Assembly: GCA_964017065.1 (NCBI GenBank)
Contig: OZ024787.1
Coordinates: 5,391,301-5,455,300, forward strand
DNA: 64,000 bases
Reading direction: 5' to 3'
Origin: Haliclona indistincta
Taxonomy: Eukaryota > Porifera > Demospongiae > Haplosclerida > Chalinidae
Shown here one piece after another: positions 1 through 10,423 of the stretch. The stretch's first letter is position 1. Each line of letters opens with the position of its first letter. The notes beneath the pieces are model-generated. The model had not been told where the DNA came from and made no database searches. It saw only the letters and a program-made list of their open reading frames with translations. The position numbers were made by a program, and so were the translations under genes.

Positions 1-776
1 AAAGACAAATATCTCAATATAAGCTAAAAACCAGTTATTTTAACGGAATAATTTCCTACATGAAAATTGGATGGAACGGAGTAAAACTTTCCAGTTCGCA
101 ATGTTACAATTATTTACTCGCATCAACATTTTACATTTTGTCACAATTATTGCAAAAAAACTAGCTAGTACATACACATGCACTGCTCAAGTGCAGTATA
201 TTACACTACTGTGCCTCTGAGCCCAAAATGAATCAGTCTAAGCAATTCTTTTATCACATTCACTCAAAGGGCAGATTTGTACAGTAACCCCACATCAGAA
301 GATGGAATATAGACTTCACACTAGGAAATACATATTAATTTTACACACACGTGCACTGTGTGCAGGGGTCACAGGTCATCCTGTCATTAAAGGATGTGGA
401 GATTGACTTTAAATAGCACTTCAATAGATAAACGTCCAGGCATCTAGAGTTAATTAGACACTAAGTTTAGCACAAAACAATAATACATGTGCCAGTGACA
501 CCTAATTCATTTATGAGTCATGGAGTCAATTGACATAATATACACATGTATGTATTCGATTGGTATGTTGATCTATGACCTGAACTTGATAGTGCGTACA
601 ACAGTGGTTATGTCACTTCCTACCTGAGGTTAGTTCATGCTTCACACACACTAAGGTACAACTTCAAAGTAGTGCATGTGGTACAATTGGTAGACTCTAT
701 CGACTGGGCAGCAGTTGTGCTGGTTTAGAGGATTTTGCTCTCTCTCTCTAACTTACTCTTACTCAGTGATTCAACT
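1..776. other. Non-coding upstream region of first receptor gene
   Basis: AT-rich sequence with no convincing ORF or RNA gene. It presumably contains the 5' region of the receptor that starts at 777. I see no clear TATA box or other regulatory motif that I can defend. Confidence 0.4.
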
Positions 777-3053
777 ATGCTCATCTCATTAGTGCTTGCT
801 GTGCTGTTTTTACCATTGTCTAACTGTCAGAGAGTCCTTGCTAAGGACTGTCCCTCAACTGGTTCTCTGAAGCCACTGTATGTGCTGGTGTTGGTCCCAT
901 TCCCAGACTCCAGACCAGGATCAGGGTTTGATGGAGGCCTCAGCAGTCTGCCAGGTGTTCGGATTGCCAGAGAAGAGATCAACAATCACAGCAATCTACT
1001 GGAAGGATACCAGGTACAGCTTATTGAGGGAAATGCTGAGGCATGCTCAAGACTCACTTCTCCTGAGGGATTGGTCAATCTAGTGGAATATGGTATAGAG
1101 GAAAAGTGCTCACCAGTGGTCGCTATAGCAGGTCTGCTGTGCTCCTCCCACACAGTCCAGTTATCAAGGATTACTAAATCTAGCCTGCTTTCTCTATCAG
1201 CTGCCAATTCCCCAGTATTTGAACTTGAGAACAAAAAATTTCGTCATCTGTGGAGGTTTCTGGGCTCAGCAAGTGTGTATGTCGATGCTACCATGGCAAT
1301 CATGGACACCTTTGGATGGACAAGAATCGGTATGATGCATTCACATGGGGAGATATTTTTCCATGACATGGCTAGACATTTCAGAACGATGATACGCAGT
1401 AGAATGAATCTGACACTTAACTTTAGTTTTGGTGTTGATGGAAAACAAAAAAGAGACTCTCTGGAGGTGATAAAACTGATGAAAAAGAATGAAGTCACCA
1501 TCATGGTCCTGTTTGTTAACCCTGAAGTAGCCACTCAATTCCTATGCACTGCTTATGATAAGGGTTTGGTGTTTCCCAACTATGTTTTCTTATTTTACAG
1601 TGTGACTCATACTTTCCTTATCAAAGATGGGAGTTGCTCCTCAGAGAATGTCACTGCTGCACTGCGAGGTCATATTGTGATGTTCACTCAACAAGGCCCT
1701 GATAATTCATCAGTAGTTCTAGGCACAACTGGAGAGAAATTCTCAAATTTTGTGTCAAAGTACAGAAAAGAGATTGTTCAAGTCAAAAGAGACTATATCA
1801 AATCTCATGGAGTCCAACCGCAGCTTTTCAATAGTCCACTACTGGCTACTTCTCTTTATGACCAGCTCTGGGCCTTGGCACTTGCTATGAACAGCTCTCT
1901 GCCCGAACTACAAGCAAGGAATATCTCCATTGACAGCCTAGAACAGCACGAACTGACACACATGATTGAGAATCACTTATCAAACATCAGTTTTCAAGGA
2001 GCTACTGGATATGTCCAGTTCAACTCAAATCGAAGTGTCTCTACACCAGTACAACTGTTTGTTTCTTTTGAGAACGAAGAAATCAGGCAAGTAGGCACTT
2101 ACAATCCTCAATATGCCGATGAATTTCACATTGACATCAACTCAAGCGCTCTACCAGGAGATCGTCTTCCCCGCCAGATAATTCTTCTACCTGTTTCAGT
2201 GACGGTGGTGGTATATGCTGTAGCTACTGGCATTGCTTTATTTACTACTGTAGTACTTGTTCTGTACCTTTACTATCGAGAACATGAAGAAGTCAAAGCC
2301 ACCAGCCCATATCTCAGTATACTGGTGTTTGTGGGATGTTATTTGCTCTGTCTGGCAGCCATTCTTGAAGCTACAATAGTTTCTTTTGAGCTTGCTCCTA
2401 AAACTTTCACTGTCAATGTCAGTATAAGCATTTTCCTCATTGTCAATGGTATCGGACTGATTCTGTTAACTATCTTTATCACTATGTTCAGAATATACCA
2501 TATATTTTTCTCTTGGATGAAAGACTTGGGAATTGCTTGGAAGAGCTGCTCAATGGCATTCATCGTTCTGTTGCTGTCAGTGCTACCTAACATGCTTCTT
2601 CTTGTTCTCATTCTTATTCAACCTCCCAAACGAAAGTTATATACTCTTAGAACAACTCCAACAATGATTTACAAGCTCCAATCAACAGTGGAAAACTTAA
2701 ATTATGCTGCACTACTTTCGATTTATTTCGGTTTGTTCGTTACCCTTATTCTGTTCTTTGCTTTTCGTACTCGCAAGATAAAGCTACCAAGATTCAAAGA
2801 TACCAAGAAAGTGACCTTGTTTGTTACAGTGATGGGAGTTTGCATCAGCTTAGCCGCTCCATTGTACATATCTCTTGGTCAGTCTGGTCATGGACACATA
2901 GCTAGTTTGATTCTCATTGCTGCAATTCTTTTGATCTCAACAACATGCTTGCTGACACTGTACGTCCCCAAACTGCCTCCAGTTATCTCACTAGGGCACT
3001 ACTGTAGACACAAACTACCAACAACAACTCGGACTACAATAATAGCTTGGTAA
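777..3053 (+). CDS. GABA-B-like class C G-protein-coupled receptor, intact, single exon
   Basis: A cell-surface receptor with an extracellular Venus-flytrap ligand-binding domain followed by seven membrane helices. The start at 777 is preferred because it begins directly with a signal peptide (MLISLVLAVLFLP); an in-frame ATG at 735 would add 14 residues. The ligand domain spans roughly the first 460 residues and has a CSS motif followed by a SPVFE segment, at the places where GABA-B receptors hold ligand-contacting serines. No cysteine-rich domain separates it from TM1, which is the GABA-B arrangement and not the mGluR one. The KATSPYLS motif at the TM1-TM2 turn and the YVPKLPP motif at the end of TM7 are family hallmarks. 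The cytoplasmic tail is only about 25 residues, so the long coiled-coil tail that pairs vertebrate GABA-B subunits is absent. The ligand is unknown. A convergent POT transporter follows on the other strand. Confidence 0.9.
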   Translation: MLISLVLAVLFLPLSNCQRVLAKDCPSTGSLKPLYVLVLVPFPDSRPGSGFDGGLSSLPGVRIAREEINNHSNLLEGYQVQLIEGNAEACSRLTSPEGLVNLVEYGIEEKCSPVVAIAGLLCSSHTVQLSRITKSSLLSLSAANSPVFELENKKFRHLWRFLGSASVYVDATMAIMDTFGWTRIGMMHSHGEIFFHDMARHFRTMIRSRMNLTLNFSFGVDGKQKRDSLEVIKLMKKNEVTIMVLFVNPEVATQFLCTAYDKGLVFPNYVFLFYSVTHTFLIKDGSCSSENVTAALRGHIVMFTQQGPDNSSVVLGTTGEKFSNFVSKYRKEIVQVKRDYIKSHGVQPQLFNSPLLATSLYDQLWALALAMNSSLPELQARNISIDSLEQHELTHMIENHLSNISFQGATGYVQFNSNRSVSTPVQLFVSFENEEIRQVGTYNPQYADEFHIDINSSALPGDRLPRQIILLPVSVTVVVYAVATGIALFTTVVLVLYLYYREHEEVKATSPYLSILVFVGCYLLCLAAILEATIVSFELAPKTFTVNVSISIFLIVNGIGLILLTIFITMFRIYHIFFSWMKDLGIAWKSCSMAFIVLLLSVLPNMLLLVLILIQPPKRKLYTLRTTPTMIYKLQSTVENLNYAALLSIYFGLFVTLILFFAFRTRKIKLPRFKDTKKVTLFVTVMGVCISLAAPLYISLGQSGHGHIASLILIAAILLISTTCLLTLYVPKLPPVISLGHYCRHKLPTTTRTTIIAW

Positions 3054-3812
3054 TCAATTGTGCTAAAAATCTTTGATCATTTATACACTTGCATGCATGT
3101 ACAGCAATGTTATGCACATGTACAATTTGAATTCTAATAATTTTATGTACATTAGTAGCTTGTATGAGCTATAACCACAATGACAGCCAATGAGTCATGA
3201 CGGGTCAAGTTGACATCACGTTGGAGAAGCATCATATGATTATTCTCTGCCAAATCCAAAATTACTGAACTTGTAGTTGCTAGCTGTTATCCATCATCCA
3301 TGTCTGATGGGGACAAAGTTCCTGTCATAATTCATGTACGTTGACATTGTTTGCTTGAGGTGAGTACAAGTCTAATTAAAATACACCATATGCACGCCAT
3401 CTACATGGTAGGTGCCTCTGCGTAGGGACTCAAATATAGTAAGGCGTTGCTACAGTGAATGTTTATGTATATGCAGCAAACCGCATAGATACCATAGGTT
3501 ACTGTTATTAATTTTGCTAGCGGGTACTAAATTTAATGATGACATCATATTGACTAAGAGTACTCACAAATTTAATGACGTGGGACAGTAGTAATCACAA
3601 GAAAAACACAAGTCTAAGTCAGCAGTAAATACATGTACAGTGGAACCCTTCTAACCGGACACGCTTGGGACCCACAAAAGTGCCTGGTTAGGAAGGTGTC
3701 CTGATTTCAGGAGTTGTTACACATGCAAAGTATTGATTTGGAACAACATGCACAGTTATATCAGTAAACACAACGCACTAGTATTAAACACAAGCACACA
3801 CTGTCCGCAAGA
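3054..3812. repeat. Intergenic segment repeated three times in the array
   Basis: The stretch at about 3175-3560 (AATGACAGCCAATGAGTCAT onward) recurs in diverged form at about 6215-6560 and 9283-9745. The copies mark the boundary between receptor and transporter in successive duplicated units. At 3638 a segment begins CAGTGGAACCC after TA, which looks like the left terminal repeat of a pogo/Tigger-like DNA transposon. Its right half is missing here but present in the second copy. Confidence 0.6.
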
Positions 3813-5402
3813 CTAGTCACTGTCAGAGTCAACATCACTATCAGATTCCAGTGATTCAAAGTATTGAGGGTTTTCTCTCATGTACTCCTCCTCCTGGTTC
3901 AAGTACCTCTCAAAGTGTTCCTCCACTATGGCCTGTATGTTGATCTCTCTGTTCCTCTCACGTAGTGTGTAGCACTTGGAAAGGACCAGGAAGACCACAA
4001 ACAGTAGAACAAGAAATAATGATATAATCAAGTCATTACATATAGTAAAAAATATAAATTTAGTACCAATAACAAATGAAAAAATGACTCCACGAAAAGC
4101 TAATGATATTCCCAACACGAATCCTTTCATCTTGTCTGGTGACTGAGCAATAATGAACTCATAAAGAAGAACATTGATTACTGTTCCTCCAATATTGTAC
4201 ATGATACAAGGATCAAGTTTCCAGTACCACTCTACATGATTGCCTGGATCTGTGCTATTAGGGGAGAGTCCTGTACAACTTAAGTATCTTTGTACATCAC
4301 CTGTAACAATTATACCATAGACTCCTATTATTGACAATAAAATAAAGCCAAGTGAACACACAAACAAGCCCGCACCAATGCATCGCAGCATACTTAAATT
4401 ACAGCTGTGGAAAAATCGGTATAGTAGGAGCTGGTAAAGTGGAATCAGTAGTACAGGAAACAGCCAGGAAAATAGTGCTTCATTAAGAACAGATATTTTG
4501 GGATCGTTATAAAACACATATGATTTAGTACTAAGATATAATGTCGTCACACTGAGAGTAAAGCAAATAACCAAGGGAATCAAGCGTAGGACAGTCTTGA
4601 CATCCTCTACCTCCTCCTCAGTGAAGGGTCCTCCAAATTTCTCCTTGCCATAGTCCATTCGTGTGGGCTGTTCCTCATCAATATAGGTGAAGGCACTGCG
4701 TCTCTCAGGGTATCTGTGCTTCCTAGTGTAGTTGAGTACCTGTATGATGAGCTTGATGGGGTTAGTGACCTTATGAGTCCTGTCCAACCACTGCTGACAC
4801 AAGCAGTCACTGATGATGATCACAGCAAGAGGAACAGCAAAAATTAGAACTGATGTAATAATATCCCAAGGTGCACAAAAAGCAAAAATTCTTGACAAAG
4901 CTATACCAACAGTCTCCACCCAAACATACCAGCGTACAACTGCACTAAGCTCATCTGAAGTGGCACCAATTATCTGATCTGTTACAAAAGGAATCATGGC
5001 TGCTGCATAACACACAATTGCAAAGTTTATTATAGCAATGGCTAAGGATGAGAGCACTTTAGTTAGTGTAAAATTGCTCTTCACAGAGATCATTGCAAAA
5101 TAGTACAGTATGCCAGCAAAAAATGAAGCTGCTGAACCAAATTTAATAATTTCGTATCTTCCAAACTTAATATCTGCAAACCAGCCAATCAAAGGAGCAA
5201 GGCAATATGAGAGAAGCGATGAAGTGTAAAATGCAGTTGTACTCACATTACGAAACAGTACAATTGTCAGTAAATTCGATGAGAAAGTAAAAAGCACATA
5301 CCACACCAGTAGCAACAGTATCTTCTTACTACAACAGGTATTGGAAGATCTCTTCCACCATTGCTTCCAATGACAGTGATATGATTTACCAGAACCAGCC
5401 AT
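3813..5402 (-). CDS. POT/SLC15-like transporter, copy 1, intact, single exon
   Basis: A polytopic membrane transporter of about 529 residues in the proton-dependent oligopeptide (POT/PTR, SLC15/NPF) superfamily. The start MAGSGKS at 5402 matches the start of the copy at 41003; an in-frame extension reaches 5675 but runs into a minisatellite. Family features are APLIGWFAD..FGRY after TM2, the TDQIIGATSDEL..RWYVW block at TM4-TM5, and a long loop between TM6 and TM7 ending GGPFTEEEVEDVKTVLRL, as in SLC15A4-like and plant NPF proteins. The first helix lacks the ExxER proton-coupling motif of most POT members, so substrate and coupling are uncertain. The C-terminus is a charged cytoplasmic tail (RERNREINIQAIVEEH) ending in an acidic Asp/Ser run that the paralogues lack. 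The gene converges with the receptor at 777-3053. Confidence 0.87.
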   Translation of the reverse strand: MAGSGKSYHCHWKQWWKRSSNTCCSKKILLLLVWYVLFTFSSNLLTIVLFRNVSTTAFYTSSLLSYCLAPLIGWFADIKFGRYEIIKFGSAASFFAGILYYFAMISVKSNFTLTKVLSSLAIAIINFAIVCYAAAMIPFVTDQIIGATSDELSAVVRWYVWVETVGIALSRIFAFCAPWDIITSVLIFAVPLAVIIISDCLCQQWLDRTHKVTNPIKLIIQVLNYTRKHRYPERRSAFTYIDEEQPTRMDYGKEKFGGPFTEEEVEDVKTVLRLIPLVICFTLSVTTLYLSTKSYVFYNDPKISVLNEALFSWLFPVLLIPLYQLLLYRFFHSCNLSMLRCIGAGLFVCSLGFILLSIIGVYGIIVTGDVQRYLSCTGLSPNSTDPGNHVEWYWKLDPCIMYNIGGTVINVLLYEFIIAQSPDKMKGFVLGISLAFRGVIFSFVIGTKFIFFTICNDLIISLFLVLLFVVFLVLSKCYTLRERNREINIQAIVEEHFERYLNQEEEYMRENPQYFESLESDSDVDSDSD

Positions 5403-5668
5403 GGAATCAGAAACAAGTGCAGAATGGTATTGATCAAGATGTTCGTCCACTAGTAATAGATATATAGTGGACAAACATATCCATTCATCTTTTGTGAACA
5501 TCTGGTAATTGTGGCAAAGACATGGATGTGAAACACAATGACAGACTAATACATGTATGTACATGTTTAGATGATCTGCTGAGATGCAAGAGACAAATCT
5601 ACAAAATGAAAATGAAAATGAAGAGATGCAAAGAATTAATGCAATCATGCATTCTATTTGTGCTCTTG

Positions 5669-5992
5669 TTTTCAAAAGCTACCTAAGCTATGTTTTCAAA
5701 AGCTACCCAAGCTCTGTTTTCAAAAGCTACCCAAGCTCTGTTTTCAAAAGCTACCTAAGCTCTGTTTTCAAAAGCTACCCAAGCTCTGTTTTCAAAAGCT
5801 ACCCAAGCTCTGTTTTCAAAAGCTACCTAAGTCAAAAGCTACCTAAGTTCAAAAGCTACCTAAGCTCTGTTTTCAAAAGCTACCCAAGCTCTGTTTTCAA
5901 AAGCTACCCAAGCTCTGTTTTCAAACGTTACCCAAGCTCTGTTTTCAAAAGCTACCTAAGCTCTGTTGTCAAAAGCTACCCAAGCTATTGTT
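5669..5992. repeat. 24-bp minisatellite, about 14 copies
   Basis: Tandem array with unit TTTTCAAAAGCTACCCAAGC plus TCTG. Most units differ only at one C/T position (acccaag or acctaag), and copies 7-9 are shortened. Because 24 is a multiple of three, an open frame runs through it and would encode a repeated FKSYPSSV octamer, but I do not regard this as a gene. It lies between the 5' side of transporter copy 1 and the receptor remnant that begins at about 5998. Confidence 0.9.
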
Positions 5993-5997
5993 TTTAT

Positions 5998-6215
5998 TGA
6001 TTTATTTCGGTTTGTTTGTTACCCTTATATTCTGTACTTTGCCTTTTGCTAAAGCTACCAAGCTTCCGCAGAGATACCAAGAAATTAAGTGACCTTGTTT
6101 GTTACAATGATGAGAGTTTGCATCAGCTTAGCCGCTCCCTTGTATATCACTTCGTCAGTCTGGTCATGGACACGTAGCTCGTTTGATTCTCATGACAGCA
6201 TTCCTGAATGAAATG
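5998..6215 (+). pseudogene. Remnant of class C receptor (TM6-TM7 region)
   Basis: This stretch aligns with the end of the first receptor gene (about 2720-2915), including the bases for the KLPR..DTKK..TLFVT region and the following helix. It carries several small insertions and deletions, so no frame is kept. It sits upstream of transporter copy 2 in the same convergent arrangement as the intact pair at 777-5402, which shows that the receptor was duplicated with the transporter and then mostly lost. Confidence 0.8.
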
Positions 6216-6560
6216 ACAGCCAATAAGTCATGACAGTTCAGTCATGTTAGAGAAGCATCATATGATGAGAATCAAAAATTACAGAACTTGTAGCTGCTAG
6301 CTGTTATACAATATAGAGATAGACACAATCTCTGGTGGACAAAGTTCCTGTCATTATTTGTGTTTGTATGAGGTGAGTACAAGCCTAAAATACACCGCAT
6401 ACATGGTAGGTACCTCTGTTAGCAATACACATGGACTCAAATATACTAAGGGGTTGCTACAGTGAAGATCATGTATTTGCAGCAAACGTACCTAAATACA
6501 TAGAAACCATAGTGTTACTATTATTAGCTAGCGGGTACTAATTTTATCAAATTTAATGAT
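6215..6560. repeat. Second copy of the receptor-transporter intergenic segment
   Basis: Diverged repeat of about 3175-3560, with shared stretches around the TCATGA, GAAGCATCATATGATGA and GCTAGCGGGTACTA motifs. No coding potential is seen. Confidence 0.7.
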
Positions 6561-6767
6561 GACATATTTGCTAAAAATACCCGTACATTGCCTCTATGAT
6601 TTGACGAACGTCATTGTCTACGTCATAACATATAGCAAAGACGACCAGAAGCGGCGAGTGCTGCCGCTATCAGGTCGCCGTATTCGAGTATAGTGTACAA
6701 ATTTAATGACAAAGGACAGTAATAATCACAAGAAAACACGAGTCTAAGTCAGCTGTAAATACATGTA

Positions 6768-6942
6768 CAGCAGAACCCCTATAATCCAGACACCATTGAG
6801 GTCCACAACGTGTCCGGATTAGAGAGGTGTCCCGATTTCAGGGGTCGCTACACTAGCAAAGTGTTGATTTGAGCAACATGCAGTGTCCATGTTACAGTGG
6901 GCATCTTTATTTCAGGAGTGTCCACAGTGAGAGGTTCCACTG
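6768..6942. mobile_element. pogo/Tigger-like MITE
   Basis: A 175-bp segment beginning CAGCAGAACCCCTATAATCC and ending GAGAGGTTCCACTG, flanked by TA on both sides. The imperfect terminal inverted repeats of CAGTGGAACC type with TA target sites are typical of pogo/Tigger and related Tc1-mariner elements. It has no ORF and is non-autonomous. The inner sequence repeats the GTGTCCGGATTAGAGAGGTG theme. Confidence 0.6.
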
Positions 6943-7087
6943 TACAAGTAGAATTGGGATGACAAACAACCCGTATAACGGAGTATCTGAGCTTCATCCC
7001 CACGATGCATTCAAGTGACAGATTCTATGAAACAAACACTAATAATAAACACACCATGCTGCACATCATTCAGTATAATTGTTAGTG

Positions 7088-8653
7088 TCAGTAGTGAGGT
7101 TGTCTCATGTACTCCTCCTCCTGGTCCATGTACCTCTCATAGTGTTCCTCCACTATGGCCTGTATGTTGATCTCTCTGTTCCTCTCACGTAGTGTGTAGC
7201 GCTTGGAAAGGACCAAGAAGACCACAAACAGTACTACAAGGACTAATGATATTAACAAGTCATAGCACAGAGTCAACTGTATATACCAAATACTAATAAT
7301 AGATTCAATACCACCGCAAGCTATTGATATTCCGATAACAAATCCCTTCATCTTGTCTGGAGACTGAGCAATAATGAACTCAAAAAGAAGAACATCGATT
7401 ATTGTTCGTCCAATACCATAAAAGATATAAGGGTCAAGCATCCAGTACCACTCCACATAATGATCTGGACGAGTAGCATTATGTGGAAGTCCTATGCAAG
7501 ATAGGTATCTTTGTACATCATTGGAGACTATTAAGCCAACTACTTCCATTCCTATAAATAGAAAGTGGCAAAGTATGCACATAAACAAGCCTGCGCCAAT
7601 GCATCGTAACATATTTGGACTACAGCTACGAAAAAATCGGTACAGTAGGAGCTGGTAAAGTGGAATCAGTAATACAGGGAAAAGCCAGTCCGTGATTATG
7701 TGCTTTGACACCCAAACCTGTACATCATCACCATTGAGTATGTACAATGTAGGACCATCTATTAAAACAGACCCATTGAACATCAAGCATATGACAAAAG
7801 GAAGCAATCGTAGTACAGTCTTGACATCCTCTACCTCTTCTTCTGTGAAGGGCCCTCCAAATTTTTCCTTGCCATAGTCCATTCGTGAAGGCTGTTCTTC
7901 GTCAATATAGGTGAAGGCACTGCGTCTCTCAGGGTATCTGTGCTTCCTAGTGTAGTTGAGTACCTGTATGATGAGCTTGATGGGGTTAGTGACCTTATGA
8001 GTCCTGTCCAACCACTGCTGACACAAGCAGTCACTGATGATGATCATAGCAAGAAGAATGGCCAAACTTATGGTTGAACCAACATACGCCATTTCTATGA
8101 TTTCTATTTCAGTACTTGTAGTAAGAAAATGACTAACCACATCTGACAAACCAAGACTAATATATTTTGTCCAAACATACCAGCGCACAACTGCACTAAG
8201 CTCCTCTGAAGTGGCACCAATTATCTGATCTGTTAAGAAAGGAAGCATGGCTGCTTTGTAACATGTAGATCCAAAGCTTACTATAAGAACAGTTATAGAC
8301 AAGAACACGTTACTTAGTGTAGAATTACCACCTCCAGTGATCATTGCAACATAGTAAAATATGCTGGCCAGAAAAGACGTAATTGAAGCAAATACGATGA
8401 CTTTATAGCGTCCAAATTTAACGTCAGCAACCCAGCCAATCAAAGGAGCAAGGAAACACAAGCCAAACATTGAAATATATAAGACAGTTATGTTAGTATG
8501 TGGTAGCATGGCCAGTGCAGCATAAGCAGAATAAAACAACATCTGCCACATCAGTAGCAACAGTATCTTCTTACTACAGCAGGTATTGGGTGATCTCCTC
8601 CATTGCTTCCAGCGACTGTAATCAGAAGGCTGCGATACTCTAGGACTATCCAT
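7088..8653 (-). CDS. POT/SLC15-like transporter, copy 2, intact, single exon
   Basis: About 521 residues, a paralogue of the transporter at 3813-5402. The start MDSPRVSQ at 8653 is chosen because the N-terminal KQWRRSPNTCCSKK segment aligns with copy 1 from there; an in-frame ATG at 8707 would add 18 residues. It carries APLIGWVAD..FGRY, TDQIIGATSEEL..RWYVW and GGPFTEEEVEDVKTVLRL. The ExxER motif is absent from TM1. The loop between TM6 and TM7 and the C-terminal tail are almost identical to copy 1 in DNA, whereas the membrane helices differ strongly. The C-terminus lacks the acidic extension of copy 1. A membrane role in solute uptake is inferred from family only. Confidence 0.87.
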   Translation of the reverse strand: MDSPRVSQPSDYSRWKQWRRSPNTCCSKKILLLLMWQMLFYSAYAALAMLPHTNITVLYISMFGLCFLAPLIGWVADVKFGRYKVIVFASITSFLASIFYYVAMITGGGNSTLSNVFLSITVLIVSFGSTCYKAAMLPFLTDQIIGATSEELSAVVRWYVWTKYISLGLSDVVSHFLTTSTEIEIIEMAYVGSTISLAILLAMIIISDCLCQQWLDRTHKVTNPIKLIIQVLNYTRKHRYPERRSAFTYIDEEQPSRMDYGKEKFGGPFTEEEVEDVKTVLRLLPFVICLMFNGSVLIDGPTLYILNGDDVQVWVSKHIITDWLFPVLLIPLYQLLLYRFFRSCSPNMLRCIGAGLFMCILCHFLFIGMEVVGLIVSNDVQRYLSCIGLPHNATRPDHYVEWYWMLDPYIFYGIGRTIIDVLLFEFIIAQSPDKMKGFVIGISIACGGIESIISIWYIQLTLCYDLLISLVLVVLFVVFLVLSKRYTLRERNREINIQAIVEEHYERYMDQEEEYMRQPHY

Positions 8654-8709
8654 GGACCCAGAAGACAAACAAGCAAAGTACAATGTATGAAGCACTTTAG
8701 AACACATTT

Positions 8710-9282
8710 AGCATCCAAACACATCCTTCAAATGCTCAACTCACACATATAATCCCTCCAGAAGTAGTTGTTGACAACAATCAATACACTGTAGCATAAC
8801 ATTTTCTATTAAACTTTCTTTTGTGAGAAAAAAGACAAAGAACAACAACGAAGGTTTCTATTTCAACAATGACATAGAAGTGTAAATCAGCTTCAGCCTC
8901 AATTACTGGCAATGTTGAGGCTTGTTAAATTGTTAGATAAGAAAAACGGGGAGATTCACTTGTGACCTTAGCAAAAAAGAAGAATTGAAAGGAGACAATT
9001 TTTTCGCATTCACAGATCAAAGTCTATGTAAATATTGTGTGTGAGTTTTGTGGACAATTGGAAGTTTATTAAAGAAAAGCCTTCAACAAAACTAATGATG
9101 AAAACAATGTGATTCAGTACATGCAATTTGAACTGAACCAATAACTCACTGAAAAGAAAAAGGACACAAACAAGAAATATGAAAAGATTTCTATCGAAAT
9201 CAAAAGAATGTAGTGATGATAGACTAGCAATGAAGAAATCGGCAACTGGCAGATTACAATGCCAGTACATGTACAAGTATTA
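8710..9282. other. Non-coding spacer
   Basis: No convincing gene. The part at about 9118-9230 is a reverse-complement relative of the foldback element at 15.4-15.5 kb, sharing the ATTTCTATCGAAATCAAAAG stretch and the AAAGGACACAAACAAG stretch, so it is probably a transposon relic. Confidence 0.5.
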
Positions 9283-9745
9283 CAATGACAGCCAATGAGT
9301 CATGACGGGTCAATCATGTTAGAGAAGCATATCATATCAACCAGATCAAAAATTACAGAACTTGCAGCTGCTAGCTGTTACAATGTGTCAATGTGTGATA
9401 AAGAAAGTTCCTGTTATTATTATCATTGCCGCTCGGCAATGATATGTAGGGTTGATCCCTACACTTTCAGTTTTTATTAAAACTTTTTCACTTTACATTA
9501 GCATTATACTTGTGTATTTGTATGAGGTGAGTACAAGCCTAAAATACACTGTATACATGGTAGGTACCTCTGTTAGCAATACACATGGACTCAAATATAC
9601 TAAGGGGTTGCTACAGTGAACTTCATGTATTTGCAGCAAACATACCTAAATGCATAGAAACCACAGTGTTACTATTATTAGCTAGCGGGTACTAATTTTA
9701 TCAAATTTAACGATGACATCATAATCGCTAAAAGTACTCACAAAT
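9283..9745. repeat. Third copy of the receptor-transporter intergenic segment
   Basis: Begins CAATGACAGCCAATGAGTCA and aligns with 3175-3560 and 6215-6560. An extra insertion at about 9415-9480 contains a hairpin (ATCATTGCCG / CGGCAATGAT) followed by ATGTAGGG, which recurs at 38.34 and 45.65 kb. Confidence 0.7.
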
Positions 9746-9769
9746 TAAATGTGCTGTCATGTTTGATTC

Positions 9770-10215
9770 TTACCTTGGTCTTCTTGTCAGCAAACAGTGA
9801 TCCATATTGTGGAAAGACACCTTTCTTTCTGTACAGATGGATAATCTAAAGAAATCTCGAACCGTCTAACAGTAACTCTAGTCTCTCTTGGTGACCCTAA
9901 GACGGAGAAAACAATGGAACAGCGGGGATGGTCCTCACAAGAGCAGTACCGCAACTGAGTATCAGAGTAGAGAAAAGAGGAATGTCACAAAGCTCAAGAA
10001 ATGTTTATGAATCATAGTACATGCCACGACAGGAAATATCTCATGGCAGAAAACTACCACATCAAATGACCATAATTATGATCCTGTGTTTGTAGTGTGA
10101 CCTGGATGAAGAAAAGAGAGCTGGGCAACTATGAAGGCAGTAAACACAGTCGGTAATTTCATCATGTCTTTGTTGAACAGCCAGCTCTGCTTCTGTCGTT
10201 CCTATGCAATTCTGT
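9770..10215 (-). pseudogene. Broken genomic duplicate of URB1 3' exons
   Basis: On the minus strand this segment matches the URB1 exons at 22033-22176, 22232-22341 and 22400-22511, including parts of the introns between them, and then jumps to a scrap of the exon at 22931-23090 (AGCTCTGCTTCTGTCGTTC). Intron sequence is kept, so it is a DNA-level segmental copy and not a retrocopy. Indels and substitutions break the frame. It lies just 3' of receptor copy A, mirroring the real URB1 gene, whose 3' end faces receptor copy C. Confidence 0.85.
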
Positions 10216-10423
10216 AGCACCTACTTGTGTCTCTGTATTACAGTTATTGACAATCAGTGCATGAAAATGTAATATCATCATGTGACTACAATTAAAAAAC
10301 AAAACCAATACTGATGCTGAATCAATAACTACTACAATACAGTGCACAATACTAATACTACGGGATCAGCAGTTCTGATACTAAGCATGACGATTATCAT
10401 GAATTCAGTCAATGTCTCTCAAA

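Noticed and set aside
4607..4810. Antisense-frame ORF (MTACVSSGW...) repeated in four transporter copies
   Set aside because: It is an alternative frame of the highly conserved transporter loop; its conservation follows from the DNA identity of that block.
5584..6000. 138-codon ORF with FKSYPSSV repeats
   Set aside because: The repeat period is a multiple of three, so an open frame is expected by chance; it overlaps the 5' flank of a transporter and has no recognisable ends.
7831..8034. Second copy of the antisense-frame transporter ORF
   Set aside because: Same explanation as at 4607-4810.
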